A DNA stretch of 64,000 nucleotides from Leptidea sinapis (lineage: Eukaryota; Arthropoda; Insecta; Lepidoptera; Pieridae). The notes under the pieces were generated by a model that was not told the DNA's origin, searched no databases, and was given only the letters and a program-made list of their open reading frames with translations. The stretch is taken from the NCBI RefSeq assembly GCF_905404315.1, contig NC_066283.1:6262001-6326000 (forward strand). Reading direction: 5' to 3'. The stretch's first letter is position 1; the number at the start of each line of letters is the position of its first letter. Position numbers and translations under genes: made by a program. Below, in pieces: positions 1-11,423 of this stretch.

Positions 1-110
1 ATATAAAAATGAAATTTGAAAAAGAAAATTTTATGAACGATGCGGGACTCGAACCTACGACCGTTCGAGTGGCGTATCGTTATAAAATCTTGTTTGCTTT
101 GTTCAACTCT
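1..110 (-). mobile_element. tRNA-derived SINE fragment
   Basis: Read on the - strand, positions 55-44 form a B box (GGTTCGAGTCCC) followed by a GCATCGTTCATAAA tail, as in tRNA-derived insect SINEs. The neighbouring text (ttgctttgttcaactct) recurs at 26638-26655 and inverted near 26910. The window edge cuts the copy. Confidence 0.6.
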
Positions 111-129
111 ATATTCAAATTAAATATAA

Positions 130-720
130 AACTAAATTCAAATATTTTTATTGAAAATAGAATGTGACATCACTTATTGAAAATCAAAAAACTATCACCC
201 ATTCCAAAATGAATGCCTTAGACCTGAGAAGAAATCGCGCAACAAACACAGCGGGCTTTTTTTTTTCATCGAAAAAATATGTTTACAAAGTAACTTTGTA
301 CAATTAAACTTATTATTTAATAGCCTTTAATAATCGCACCATTCCCAATCTCTGGTATCATTGAGAAAGTCATTTATGTTATAGTAACCTTAACCACACA
401 AACGTTTTTTAACAATTCTTTTGAATAACGTGATACTTTTGTTTTGAACATTTTCTGGGATCTTGTTGTAAAAGCATATTCATCGCCTCACAAAAGACTA
501 ACTCGACATAGCCGAATAGTAGACATTATAAGCTTATGTCTATTCCTGATGTTAACATTATGTTATATATTATTAGGTTATGACAGTTTCTAGCAAATTC
601 ACTTATTTGCCTATGAACATACATTACATTATCAAGAATATATTGAGAAGCAACAGTCAAAATGTTAATTTCTTTGAATTTTGCTCTCAATGATTCCTTA
701 GAGCCTTTGCTTACATTACT
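130..720 (-). mobile_element. Non-LTR retrotransposon 3' end (family H), degraded
   Basis: On the - strand this encodes the C-terminus of a jockey/CR1-type reverse transcriptase ORF: SLRAKFKEINILTVASQYI near 700-615, then FYNKIPENVQNKSITLFKR near 475-420, then a WEW ending near 345. It carries stops and frameshifts. The 3' UTR continues to about 133 and ends in AATAAAAATATTTGAATTT-like sequence. The same ending is better preserved at 37090-37475, and a third worn copy sits at 60785-60990. Confidence 0.75.
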
Positions 721-1248
721 ACACTGCTCAATAGAAGCAGTTATATTATGTTGCCATAGCTTAAAGGGCCATCCATTTATTAATAATAATAAAACTTTAT
801 TTCAAAGTAACTACAGACTCAAAATAATGTTAGATATTACTCAAAATATTAAGTCACACTTGGACGTAGTTACTAAAAAACGTTCCAAGCCACAATCGTC
901 ACATTTTAAGGAATTCGTTTTTAAAGTTTGATAAAATATTAGTGTATTCCATACATGTGGGTTGGGCTACTAATTCATGATGTCATTTAAAGGGTGGCAG
1001 TAGGGCTAACATTTTTCTTCAGTCCGTTAATATGAATCACGTGACCAGTTTTGTGTTCTAAACTCAATTTCGATATGGTTGTGGTTTGGACCGTTTTTCT
1101 GGAATTAAATTCCAAACCAAAGGGTAGAGACGGAGTTGACATAGTGTGCTATTGTGTGACAAGGGGGCAGGGAGGGATTTTTTAACATCACATTTTATCT
1201 CATATAATATTTCATATCTAAATATTACAACACTTAATTTAAACATAA

Positions 1249-1476
1249 TTGTGTTTCGGTCTGTAGGGCGCCGTAGCTAGTGAAATTACTGGGCAAATGA
1301 GACTTGACATTTTATGTGACATCTGAAGGTGACAAGCGCAGTTGTAGTGCCGCTCAAACTGTTTGGGGTTTTCAATAATCTTGAGCGGCGCTGCAATGTA
1401 ATGGACAGGGCGTATCAATTACCATCAGCTGAACGACCTGTCCGTCTCATTCCTTATTTCATAAAAAAAACTACAT
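1249..1476 (+). repeat. Family A SINE-like repeat, copy 1
   Basis: 5'-truncated copy of the ~300-bp family A repeat, starting at gtgtttcggtctg and ending in cataaaaaaa. The internal hairpin arms (AGTGCCGCTCAA and TTGAGCGGCGCT) show a paired change from the usual G:C to A:T. A-rich 3' ends and 5' truncation suggest retroposition. At least eleven copies occur in the window. Confidence 0.85.
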
Positions 1477-1792
1477 AGGTACATACTAAACTTGCAAATA
1501 TTATATTATAATTTTTAATTTTCTTATGTTACTGTATGATATTTTAACAAAATGTATTCATATGACTATGTGAATCAATTATTTAAAAGTTTTAATGCGT
1601 ATTCAAAGTAAAAATATTTAATTTTCATATTCATATTATAGCATTGTGAGAGTCCATTGTTTTATAAAAGTACTTCTGAAAAAAGAAACTAAGTAAATAT
1701 AGTTAAGAGGGCCAAAATAAACATAGCCTAGCAAAAAAATTGTGAATACCCTCATAAAACGAAGCTGTCATTTGACTTGTTTAATTTTTCAG
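1477..1792 (+). other. 3' part of the last intron of the receptor gene
   Basis: AT-rich noncoding sequence leading into the acceptor at 1791-1792. No kinase-domain exon can be read between the window start and 1792, so the last intron probably spans the whole left edge and carries the LINE and SINE-like copies listed there. Confidence 0.6.
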
Positions 1793-1945
1793 ACAATGGT
1801 CGGCATTTGTAAGCTGATGCAGGAATGCTGGCATCAGAACCCGTCCGTGCGACTTCCGGCGTTGCGAATTAAGAAGACCCTGCTCAAGTTGGCAGCCGCA
1901 GACCCTTCCATACACCTTGATATTGACAATGAAGTGTCACTCTGA
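1793..1945 (+). CDS. sax: Terminal exon of type I BMP/activin receptor Ser/Thr kinase (saxophone/ALK2-like), partial
   Basis: This is the last coding exon of a membrane receptor kinase that phosphorylates SMADs after BMP/activin ligand binding. It follows a polypyrimidine tract and AG acceptor at 1791-1792 and runs 50 codons to TGA at 1943-1945. It encodes the end of the kinase C-lobe: an ECWHQNPSVRLPALRIKKT stretch, the conserved ECW...NP..RL.ALR.KKTL signature of type I receptors (subdomain XI). The KLM-ECW-QNPS combination is closer to ALK1/ALK2 (saxophone) than to thickveins or baboon as I remember them; this is family knowledge, not an alignment. The extracellular, transmembrane, GS and main kinase regions must lie on exons left of this window. 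The phase across the intron looks like 0. The tail after KKTLLKL is a short family-variable end. Confidence 0.85.
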   Translation, partial: TMVGICKLMQECWHQNPSVRLPALRIKKTLLKLAAADPSIHLDIDNEVSL

Positions 1946-1988
1946 AGTGGTCGTGACAAACGAAGCTATAGTAAAAACTATGATGATA

Positions 1989-2235
1989 GTACAAAACTGA
2001 AGTAAAAGTGCAAAACTGAAGTAAAAGTGCAAAAATGAAGTAATAGTGCAAAACTGAAGTAAAAGTGCAAAACTGAAGTAAAAGTGCAAAACTGAAGTAA
2101 TAGTGCAAAACTGAAGTAAAAGCTCAAAACTGAAGTAAAAGTGCAAAACTGAAGTAAAAGTGCAAAAATGAAGTAAAACTGCAAAACTGAAGTAAAACTG
2201 CAAAAATGAAGTAATAGTGCAAAACTGAAGTAATG
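1989..2235. repeat. 19-bp minisatellite in the receptor 3' region
   Basis: About 13 tandem copies of a 19-bp unit of the form aaaactgaagtaaaagtgc. Variants include aaaaatg for aaaactg, taatagtgc for aaaagtgc, and aaaactgc. It starts 44 nt after the receptor stop codon, so it is probably transcribed in the 3' UTR. The unit length is not a multiple of three and + strand frames are closed. The long apparent ORFs on the - strand here are an artefact of the repeat. Confidence 0.92.
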
Positions 2236-3370
2236 TATGTGTATTACAAATGAAGTATGAAGAGAAATGATATGTGAGACACTGAGGAGTTTGATATGAA
2301 TAATTGTGGAGATGATGGGTTAAATTTTTTTATACGATTTTTTATTATTATTATTTTAGCCTGTGATTGAACCCAGTACAGTATTTTTTTAATTAAAATA
2401 ACTAAACTGGGGGTTCATTGAGTCACTGTTCTTAGGATTTATTTGTTGTTTGTAATCAAATACTTAAGTATTTCAATGTCTATTTAGTTATTAATGAATT
2501 GAGGCTTTAAGGACATTAAGTGGCAGATTGTAAAAGTATAATATATTATATTATAATTTGATCTTGTACAAGTAGTACATAGATAAAAAATATAACTGTC
2601 AGAGAAATTGCCATAGAATGAGCTATCTGCAACATAAAAATCGATGGTTTTTATTTTGAATCTTTGGTCATAAATATTTCATCATTCTATCGTCTAAGTT
2701 TGTGCAAGTTACAAAAAAAAATTTTTAGTGTTAGTTTTTGAAATAAAAGTTGAAGGATTTAGTTTGGAATATAAAAAAAAATACGAAAAATTAAGATAAT
2801 GTTTATTGCTTTTAAGACAACTTCTTCGCAGATCTGTGAAATAACAGCGGTGATTCTATATACTAAGGTAGTCGATTTGATTGTTTCGACAAACACTCGC
2901 TGTGTATTGCAGTCTAAAGTGCTCAGTATAAGATGGACGTTAGGTCGCCCGTATATTATCATGTCACAAGTTTAATAGATCTGGGACCATTGTATGGCCA
3001 CAATCCTGCACTCTGTAAACAAGTGCTGTGGCATTTTGTCTGCTTCCATGCATTTTATTTTTTTCTAATTTATCTTTAGTGGGTTATTCCAGATGGTTGA
3101 AACAGTTGAAGACCACATTGATTTATATCCCATGATCAGTGCAATTTTCATTTTATACAAGAGTTAAATTTTTGTTTTCATACATCTGATATACAACCTG
3201 CTCCGAACATTGCTGCAAGTAAGAACTCCATGATACAGTTGTTAGACAATACATATTAAGTAATAACTTAAATATACATATATAATAATATAGTAAATAA
3301 ATTAATAATAACCGCCCCTCACTGTTGCGGTCATTCGCCTATGTTCAGAATGACCATTAAGTTTACTAAC
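2236..3370 (+). other. Putative 3' UTR / downstream region of the receptor gene
   Basis: AT-rich, no coding potential seen. Candidate AATAAA poly(A) signals occur at 2742-2747 and 3296-3301; the sequence alone does not show which is used. A MITE copy begins just after the second. Confidence 0.35.
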
Positions 3371-3654
3371 AACTGTTCCCAATATACTATCTACAGATAG
3401 AGATTAGTTACTACCTTCTACTGTCAGAAATAAGTTGTCAATAATCTGAAGCTGTCCCAATATACCAGATAAGTCATTCTTATCGCCTTATATTGGGATG
3501 CGTGAATTGCAATTTCCATACAAACTTTATATCGCTGGTAAGCTATACGTTGTCCCATTGACAGACAGCGTGCACAGATAATGTGAGTTACCGTCGATAA
3601 GTTACGATTTTTATCTCGAGTAAGAGATAGACTGAATATATGGGAACGGCCGTT
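3371..3654. mobile_element. MITE family G, copy 1
   Basis: Short TIR element (gttcccaatatactatct... and ...actgaatatatgggaac). A second copy with the same internal sequence is at 50046-50347, including the motif tgtcccaatatacc and the tail of alternating tatctcgag/agagatag. No ORF. Confidence 0.8.
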
Positions 3655-3817
3655 AGACTTGTATATAAAAACCTACTGTACTGTAGAATGCGATGGTATA
3701 AAAACTCCAATGTACACAGATGACGTTTTTGACAGGTATTCAGTGATTATAATGACGCGAGTGTAATGACCAGTAGATCGCGTGTGGCACGATGCTAGCC
3801 GATTGCACGTAACCTAA

Positions 3818-4027
3818 GAGCGCTTTCGCACTACGTCCGATCCGAATCCGATAAATACTGCGAAAATAAAGTACGGTGCAGTCGTTGAACTATTTCTAAC
3901 GGTTAACGGAAAGAAATCGGATGTCGGAAGGATCTAGTGCGTAAATACCATAGAAATAGTACTAACTACTACCACTACTACCCCCGTGTATTCACGGGTA
4001 AGGATCGGACGTAGTGCGAAAGCGCTC
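3818..4027. mobile_element. 210-bp MITE with 26-bp perfect TIRs
   Basis: The left end GAGCGCTTTCGCACTACGTC(...) at 3818-3843 is repeated exactly inverted at 4002-4027. The interior is noncoding. The superfamily cannot be assigned because no clear target-site duplication is visible. The exact TIRs suggest a recent insertion. Confidence 0.88.
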
Positions 4028-5018
4028 AAAGTGTGCTGTGGTATGTATTTCGAGTGTGTTCGGCCGGGAGCCAAAACGCCTTTCCGTGTGAATGTTACAA
4101 GGCAAACTCTTATACTTGAGTAACTACTGAGCTCTCTAGCGCGACACAGTATACGAATAGCGCCATCTATTGGTATCTCTTAGGAACTAGTAGTATTAGG
4201 TTGTTTTTTTACACTACTGATGTATGTATAATATTAGGCTGTATGGTGTACTTACCTTTGCCTTAATTATCCTCGAAGATGTAAATACGGGATAAAAAAA
4301 TATGTGTAACACCTATATCACTTGTTAACATATGCACATAAAGTTATGATAATAGTAGTGTCATTGATGTACATATTAAATGTGTATTAAATACTATAGT
4401 ATTATGCATTTTATTATGACTGTAAAAAAATTTAATGTATAACTATAAAGTGTTTTTATTATTTTTGTGCTGTTAAAATTGCATATATTTAATCTCCGTA
4501 ATCACAGACAATTCAACCTAAAGACGACCCGCTACCGGGGATATGGTTTAGCACAGGTTTGGCAGTGACATTGCATAACAGCCGGCCCCGCCCCTTTACG
4601 TTTCTCAGTCCACCGCCGAGAGCCACAGAGGTAACATTGTCCATGCTACCGTTATAATGTCCTATTGTTCAGTTTAATGGTGTGGAAATTGTATTACAAC
4701 ATCTACTAATATATAATAAAATGCGAGATTACTAAATATTCGATTGGCTTATTTAAAAAAAACTCAATGAAGAAGAAGAGTTTATTCAAAATACATACAT
4801 TTTACATTTCAATACTTGATGATTTTGTATTTACACTTTATTGAGATATTAACTATTTCAACAACATTAAATAACTTGTGTAACAATTAATATGCTTCCT
4901 TATAATTCCGTTATAAAGTAATTCATTCGACTTGGTTATAAATATTAGTAAATGAGCATCGACCATAACTAATGAGTTATTACTGGCATTGCTAAGTTTA
5001 AATAACACTTTTTATAGG
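4028..5018. other. Intergenic, nothing recognised
   Basis: AT-rich sequence with a small GC-richer patch at 4525-4630. No readable exon, TIR or LINE remnant found. Confidence 0.4.
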
Positions 5019-5284
5019 ATTAAAACGCTTGTAACTGTAACTGTGTTGTTACATTTTGCGTTAAAGTTACATTTTAATAATTATTTTAGCTAACCCAACG
5101 TTTCGTGACCTTTTCAGTGCACGTTTCGGGACTGTTGTTGACAGGAGTTGAGATAGTATTTGTCATAGTTGTCATTATGAAGTTTACCACCATTTGTTAC
5201 CTCGGAGGTGGTATTTGCTGTAGACAGTTGGTTTTTGGCAAAATTTACTGACAAAAACACAGTTACAATAACACGCGTTTTAAT
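5019..5284. mobile_element. MITE family N with ~30-bp TIRs
   Basis: The left end attaaaacgcttgtaactgt pairs with the inverted right end (attaaaacgcgtgttattgt on the other strand). The internal part (tagttgtcattatgaagt ... gctgtagacag) recurs without the TIRs at 31703-31812. Confidence 0.75.
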
Positions 5285-7217
5285 CGTTTAAAAGTGTTTT
5301 ATTTAAATGTGTTACACTCGCGTTTATCAAAGAAAATACTATTGCTAATTTTGACAAGTCGGAACAATCCAATGAAAACTAGCCGACCTCTCCCGATCCC
5401 ACACTTGGCGATTTTGTATCGTACTAAAATTCATGCAAGCGAGGTCTTTTAGGTTGCAGTGTCTGTGACGGTAATATAAGTAAAGCCAGTGTGTGTTGGT
5501 GAGAGATACTTAATATTATCCGAATGTCCGAATGTAAATCCGAACGCCAAACTGTGGCACAAGACTTAAAAAACCATCGAGTATCAGAGATAACCAAAAT
5601 AGTTCAGATAAACATGTTTTTCGTTCTTTACAAAATAAATTACCAGTCAAGTAAAGTCAGGAAAATTTAATGTCTTTTGCCAGAGTTTGGCGAGTGAATA
5701 TCTCCTCGTGTAGTGGATTTCCGCAAAATAGGGCCTACTTCAATAAATACTTAATATTGTCTAAACTTTAAAACTTCTTAAGTATAATATACACCTAAAG
5801 TGCCTGAAAGTAAAATGGAAGATATATTTTTAAGAGATCTCCTTCACTTATTGTGTTAAATAATAGATATACAAATTCAATTCAGCGCTCTAACGCAGAG
5901 CCAACAGTCCGGTGCGCATCATCCAGAAATCTAGGTATCTTTATTCAACTCTCTATTCTGACTCCTTAACCAAATCTCGCGACGTCCATAAAATTTGGTG
6001 AATTAATTGAATTTATGCAGAACATGTTTGACAATACTGTTTAATAAAATAGCCGATTTATTAATAAGACAATAAACTGTAAGAGCATTAATTAGAAAGT
6101 ACATTCTTTTTTGTATATAATAACTAACTTCCAGGTCATGAATCTAGTAAAATAATTTGCAGGGCAGTCGCCATCTGACCGGTGAGTCGTATTCCTATAT
6201 GGCCATATTAGTAAAGGTAACTTATGAATAATCTCAATAATAGGTAAGTGTAGTTTATAGAATTATAAATTAGATGGTAATAGAACAGCGAGACGACTGT
6301 CGCCTACATGTCCTTATATTACACTTGTGACGCCTCGGATATTTGAAGGCTTATGATAGTAATACAAATAAATTGAGAACTTCATACTTTATTAAATTAT
6401 GCAATATATTTTTGTTTTGGAAACAGAAGTTTAAAAAGTAGACAATAGTTTGATTAACAAAAATGTATAGTTATTGTGAAAAAAAAGCGTTCGGTGTCTG
6501 TTTGTTGACAGATATCATGTTGAAAATGTCCATAAATTATGTGACACATGGGGAGGAAGGGTGTGACGAAGTGTGACACGGGGCGGGGAGTGGTCCCAAT
6601 ATTTGTGACATCACAGTTTTTCAAAATATAGTATTTTATATCTAAGAATTACAACGCTAAAGTCTCTAGTTTATTATTTTATATTTTGTTAATAAATCAT
6701 GCCTTTGTTTGATTTAATGTTGTTTTGTTTGAAAAAGAATTTAAATGGAAATAACAATAATTTCAGAACTGTTTTAATAACTTCATCAATTTCCAAATGT
6801 TAAATGCGAAAGATCACTGTGCTCACAAATGTGACAAGTGTGACAAGGAACAATCACAAAATCATAAAATTCATAATTCATGCGATGTAATTTATGGATG
6901 GCACCTAAATAAAATAAATAAATGATCTGAAATACACTATATTTACGCGTTGTGTATCTTCCGCCGTTCCGCGTAATTCCCTGGTGGTCTTTAAGTCACC
7001 TGTGAGGCGACATCGTTGACGCGGCTGTCACTTCTAGTACCTTCCTTGTATGTGTTCTATGATTTAGGTCTCGTAATAACTTTAACAAATGACATTTGTA
7101 ATTATTGATGTATGATAATTGTGTTCATGTGACTTTGTAAATTACTCGGGTAAGTATATTATGACGTGTCTGTTTTTCTGTGTAATAAATATTTGTTTAT
7201 AGTATATATTGTTTTAT
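5285..7217. other. Intergenic, nothing recognised
   Basis: No coding exon seen. Two weak shared repeats: 5700-5770 shares text with 52725-52765 (ggatttccgcaaa...cctacttcaataaat), and 6540-6660 resembles 1140-1235 (gtgacatcacatttt...attacaacactta). Confidence 0.35.
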
Positions 7218-7269
7218 TTTTATACGCTTTATGTTAGCTTCACTAGTATGTTTGTAACTGACTCTTTTA

Positions 7270-7736
7270 AGGCCGGTTTACACTTTGCGAAGTGTGAAGT
7301 GAAATGATGTTAAGTAGTCTTTTCCATCTCCGTTTACACAGTGTTTAGGAAGAAGCTCAAAGTAGTGGTAGGGCCGCATCTCTCAACTGTTTGTTTTTAA
7401 ATTCTGCGCACTTTACATTGTATAAACATTCATACTTTATGTATTCTTGTACGAATTTTAAAGTATGTTGTTCCCTCCACTTAATTTTCGCTTTGAACTT
7501 GACACTGCGCACTTAACACACACGTGTTTACACACTGATTAGTACAGGCGAACTGAACAGTACAAGGGAGAGGTCACTTAACAGCAAAAATAGACCTTGA
7601 TACTATTCACTCGCACTAATCAATAAGCACTAATCGCACTTAACACTAATCACTTCACGCTTCCGTTCACACCTTGATTAATAAACACCTGCACTAATCA
7701 CCTGCAGTGTTAACTTAACAAAGTGTAAACCGGGCA
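7270..7736. mobile_element. PIF/Harbinger-like MITE, 467 bp
   Basis: The TIRs AGGCCGGTTTACACTTTG and (inverted) TGCCCGGTTTACACTTTG are flanked by a TTA duplication at 7267-7269 and 7737-7739. A 3-bp TWA target is typical of PIF/Harbinger. The interior near 7610-7710 repeats 'gcactaatc' five or so times. The uninterrupted family E copy at 15930 serves as an empty site. No transposase. Confidence 0.82.
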
Positions 7737-7884
7737 TTAGGCGCGATTTTGACCCATTTTAAATGGCCAGATTTCATTCACACTTTGTAGATTTATTGAG
7801 GACTGATGACAATACACTAATTTGATAAGATTATATAATTTTTATCTATAGTCGATAAGGCAGGAAGAGCTGAGAATGCTGGGA

Positions 7885-8015
7885 GAGTTTCTTGCGCCTC
7901 TTTTTCTCTCTCAGAGCGCCATTTGTTTCCGAAGTGGTAGTAGTATCTAGTAGTTATTAGAAAGGACATCAAAAAGAATTCTAAAGGAATCAATTTTGAG
8001 AAAATAAATGCCTTG
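7885..8015 (+). mobile_element. LINE 3' UTR fragment
   Basis: Nearly identical to 54725-54840 (ctctcagagcg...catttgtttccgaag...gagaaaataaatgcctt). At 54359 onward the same sequence follows a reverse-transcriptase C-terminus, so this is a 5'-truncated 3' end of that LINE family. Confidence 0.7.
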
Positions 8016-8484
8016 TATTGATGTTAAAGCTTTTTAAGATATTATTAAGATAATTCTTTTACACCCCACACTATTTTATAATAAAATTTATATTTTTTAC
8101 ACTATTTTTAATTTAAATTTATTAAAATTGTTTTTCTATTTTCTAGTTGAATTATAAATAAAGCGTGTTTTTTTAGTTTTTTTTTTTTAAACTATTATTT
8201 ATTTTTCATTTTTGAATTAAATTTTCTATAAAAGCGTATTTTATAGATAATAATTATATAAATTGACAAAAATCTTAATTTGCGCATTGAATAATGGAGT
8301 AATCTTATCAGATTGTGGTGCTTTTTCTAGATATTATTAAAATAATAATAATTCTTCTACACCCCACGCTTTTTTACAATGAATTATATTTTTTTACAAT
8401 ATATTAAATTGAACTTTATTTTCTATTTTTTAGTTGAATTTCATATGACGCGTGTTTTTTAGTTTTTTTTAAACTATTATTTAT

Positions 8485-8615
8485 TATACTCGCTGATACC
8501 AGTGACTTCGTCCGCGTACACACATGTCGTTTTTTCTTAAAACGTTATATTAAATTTCGAAATATTTTGGAAAACTTAGAAGACTTACTTGAAATCTTTC
8601 CAGTACTTTTTCGTG
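8485..8615 (+). repeat. LINE/SINE-like fragment ('cttcgtccgcgtac' type)
   Basis: Contains tgacttcgtccgcgtaca, a motif also found inverted at 15305-15330. It is a common terminal motif of insect interspersed repeats. Short and noncoding. Confidence 0.45.
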
Positions 8616-9604
8616 ATGACATATGAAAATGAATGTAGGTGTGGTAAAAAATCAGATTAGGGTTTGAATAGGTCTAGCACAAATACAGAAATGGCTTATG
8701 CTCTCCGACCTTCACAGAAGTGACACAGATGCGTAAAAATCAATTATAATCATTTTTCCGTAGGTAAGTACTTTTATCTACACCCATGCTTTAAATCCCC
8801 TATTATAAATTCTAAAACGGTTAGCTTATTGCCAACATTAAAACACCCAATGTTTTAATAACCATTACATCATCCAAAGGAATGTTGTACTGAATTTCAT
8901 AACAACACTCCTTAGATTTTTTTTCGATCCCTTCATACGCTAAGAGTTTCAACAGACAGCGACATTCTAATTGCTCGATGCGTGGTATCTGTATGAATTA
9001 AAAAAAAAGAACATTTTCTTTTACGCGCGTTCCACACTACTAGAACGTCGCGCGCCGTAAAAAAAAAGTAGGGTATTCGAATTCCCGCCATTTTTCTTCG
9101 ATATTTTTATTGTTTTGTTTACAGAAAATGAGCAATTCAAGTTTTGACAGCACATCGCCAGATATTTTAAACGCTGCAATGTAAATTGCCACTAAAATAA
9201 ATAATTATTTCATTAATACTTAGTTTATTTGTATATAATCAGTAATGGATGATATTAGGTTACCACTAGGACTTGCTGTTTTAATGTTAGCAGTAAGCTA
9301 ACTGTTTCAGAATCTTTTAAAGGATTCATATTCTGGGTGTAGATAAAGTCTTGTATGCAACTGTTGATAATTAGGTATTAAAACACTCATGTGATACTAT
9401 TATCTCACCCACATTCGTAACAGTTGCATAAATAACTATAATTGGATGGTTATAAGCAATGTTAATCCACGTGGAAGCTTTTTAGTAGGATTTGTTTTAA
9501 ACTTACAGCTCCAATTTAATTCCTTTTTAAAGTTACAATCTAATTTAAATTGTAAAATGTGTGAGAGGCGACAGAGGTAGTTGTCTGCTTTCATCAGACA
9601 CATT
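8616..9604. other. Intergenic, nothing recognised
   Basis: No exon or TE end supported. Short direct similarity between ggttagcttattgccaacattaaa (8820s) and the inverse at 9270-9300 suggests a worn terminal-inverted-repeat element, but the boundaries are not clear. Confidence 0.3.
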
Positions 9605-9857
9605 TATATACGCTCTGCCCATTACAACGAAAAATCGCTCGGGATTCTTGAAAACCCAAACATTCGTAGCGGCACCACAATAATGGCGCTTGTCACCCCG
9701 AGACATAAGATGTTAAGTCTCATTTGCCCAGTAATTCCATCTATGGCGTCCATCTGACCGAAACAATAATGCTTACACATTACTGCTTCACGACAGAAAT
9801 AGCGCCGTTGTGGTACCCATATTCTAGCCGTCATCCTGTGCAAAGGAGGAGGTGAAT
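9605..9857 (-). repeat. Family A SINE-like repeat, copy 2
   Basis: Inverted copy running from gctctgcccattac to the reverse of ctcctttgcacaggatg. One hairpin arm is degraded. The 91-codon - strand ORF over it is incidental. Confidence 0.85.
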
Positions 9858-10104
9858 TGTGCTCTGGATATAAATCGTAATATGTATTTCGGAGCATTTC
9901 ATGTTTATGTAGTAGTTATGTGCAAAAAATGAAGCATTATCTTGATGCACATGTTGGACCCGTTCTTTGACCAACTGTTTGAACTCAATGAACGAGGAGT
10001 TCCAGTCAAAAACAGGAACATGGATAGCCTCTACATGGAGCAGCTCTAACTGTGGGGGAAATTATTATAAAAAAAAAGGGGGGGGGGTGCTTATGTATGC
10101 ACGC

Positions 10105-10373
10105 AAGAAGTTATACTTCTTTGGCCTAACAAAACAAAAATTATCTCTGACAATTAATTATTAAATAATGAATACGGCTGTATGGGCTTGAACCCTTTGC
10201 CTGTCCTAATAATGGACGAAGAAACCAAAAAAACGAATGACGCAATCGTCAGAGAATTTTAGGAACCAACTTCAAACTGTTACTTTTTATTTACTGTGTT
10301 ACAGTGATGCGCGCGCATCTTTAAATTTCACTCTCATAATTTTTTCATAACGCGCCTAAAGAAGTATAACTTC
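10105..10373. mobile_element. MITE family I, copy 1 (palindromic tips)
   Basis: Ends are aagaagttatacttctttggc at the left and ctaaagaagtataacttc at the right, so each tip is itself a GAAGT-TAT-ACTTC palindrome. The other copy, 31956-32259, is in the opposite orientation and shares the gatgcgcgcgcatc and actctcataat internal text. Confidence 0.8.
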
Positions 10374-10755
10374 AAAAATGAATTAACTTAACATCATCCG
10401 GTGCAAAGTCCTGCTGAATTGCAACATTGAGAACCTACAAACGACGATACAAAAATAATGTGTTTTTTGTGATCAATATTATTATGTAAAAAGTTATTAA
10501 CACATTCAATGCCACCACGATTTTCTAATACTTCCCAGCGATGCCGCCCTATAAAAAACGCAAACATGCTAGGTGTGCTCGCGGCACTGCAGGATGGAAT
10601 TACGTAGCACGCTAGGCGTGTTCACCGGCACTGTTAAGAGGTAAAATCAAAGAAAGCGTTATTTCGGCTTCAACCGTGTTTATTGATCAGTCTTTCTCGA
10701 GTTACTGAAGAGATATTTTGTTTTTAGCAGTGTTTGTGCTTTTGAAAGTTAAATT

Positions 10756-11103
10756 ATGGCAGTTAGTAGATTCCAAGGTAAGTATTTATCGTAATTTGAT
10801 CAGTGAATTTCAACCTTTGGTTACTTATTTATGATTTTTTAGGGAAAACAAAATATGTGCAAGAAACAGTGGAATATGATGATGATGCGACGCAAGCAGA
10901 TAGCCCACCCTCACAAAAAAGGCGTCATTTATTTATTTATAAACACTTACACCAACATTACAGGTTATTACCCAATGCGTTGATGTCGTATACATGTCAT
11001 GCATTATCTATACGGTATCATTTTTGTCAGACCTCAGTTGCTCACAAACTTTCAAACTGTAAACATGGCGAAGTAAAAGCAAAAGACGTCATACAAAAAT
11101 AAC
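10756..11103 (+). CDS. Possible two-exon ORF at the start of the piggyBac-like element
   Basis: ATG at 10756 opens an 8-codon exon (MAVSRFQ plus one base) ending at a consensus donor, G|GTAAGT, near 10778. An AG acceptor (tttttag) at 10841-10842 continues in frame as GKTKYVQETVEYDDDATQA and on to a stop at 11101-11103. Joined, it is about 95 residues. The acidic then basic start (YDDD..., SQKRR) is compatible with the N-terminus of a piggyBac-family transposase but has no diagnostic motif, and the later part looks random. Read as a truncated transposase start or a TE remnant. Confidence 0.4.
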
Positions 11104-11423
11104 AGACTATACCCAATAAGATTGTTTTTGTGTACATAACTACTAAAACTAGTCTGAAATATTTTTAGAATTCTAATTTTTCTTCTCTCCATTTAACGAC
11201 ACCTCTCTATAACGCCATAAAATGCACAGTCCCTTCAGTGTCGTTATTTGGAGTTTACACTGTATTTGTTAAGATTATTATTTTTCACGTTAATGAAACG
11301 AACTATGTAGGTATCTTTCACATTTATAATAAGAGTATAATTTAACTTACCACCGTTTTAAGCGAAGTAATTAGCGAAGCCGGTAAGGATACCAAATTCT
11401 TCACAAGGACAAGCTGAGCTCGT

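Larger units (their letters stand above)
7218..8480. repeat. Family E repeat, copy 1, interrupted by a MITE
   Basis: Begins tatacgctttatgttagctt and continues after the MITE with gcgcgattttgaccca... and tttgtagatttattgaggac. The same order occurs without the MITE at 15868-16340. The distal part is A/T-rich with repeated 'gcgtgttttttagtttttt' text. An inner stretch (7890-8015) is a LINE 3' end shared with 54725-54845. Confidence 0.7.

Noticed and set aside
1884..2203. Three overlapping - strand ORFs with repeated 'LLQFCTFTSV' text
   Set aside because: Produced by the 19-bp minisatellite; 19 is not a multiple of three, so all three frames look alike.
1989..2235. Possible CRISPR array
   Set aside because: Direct tandem repeat without spacers, in a eukaryotic genome.
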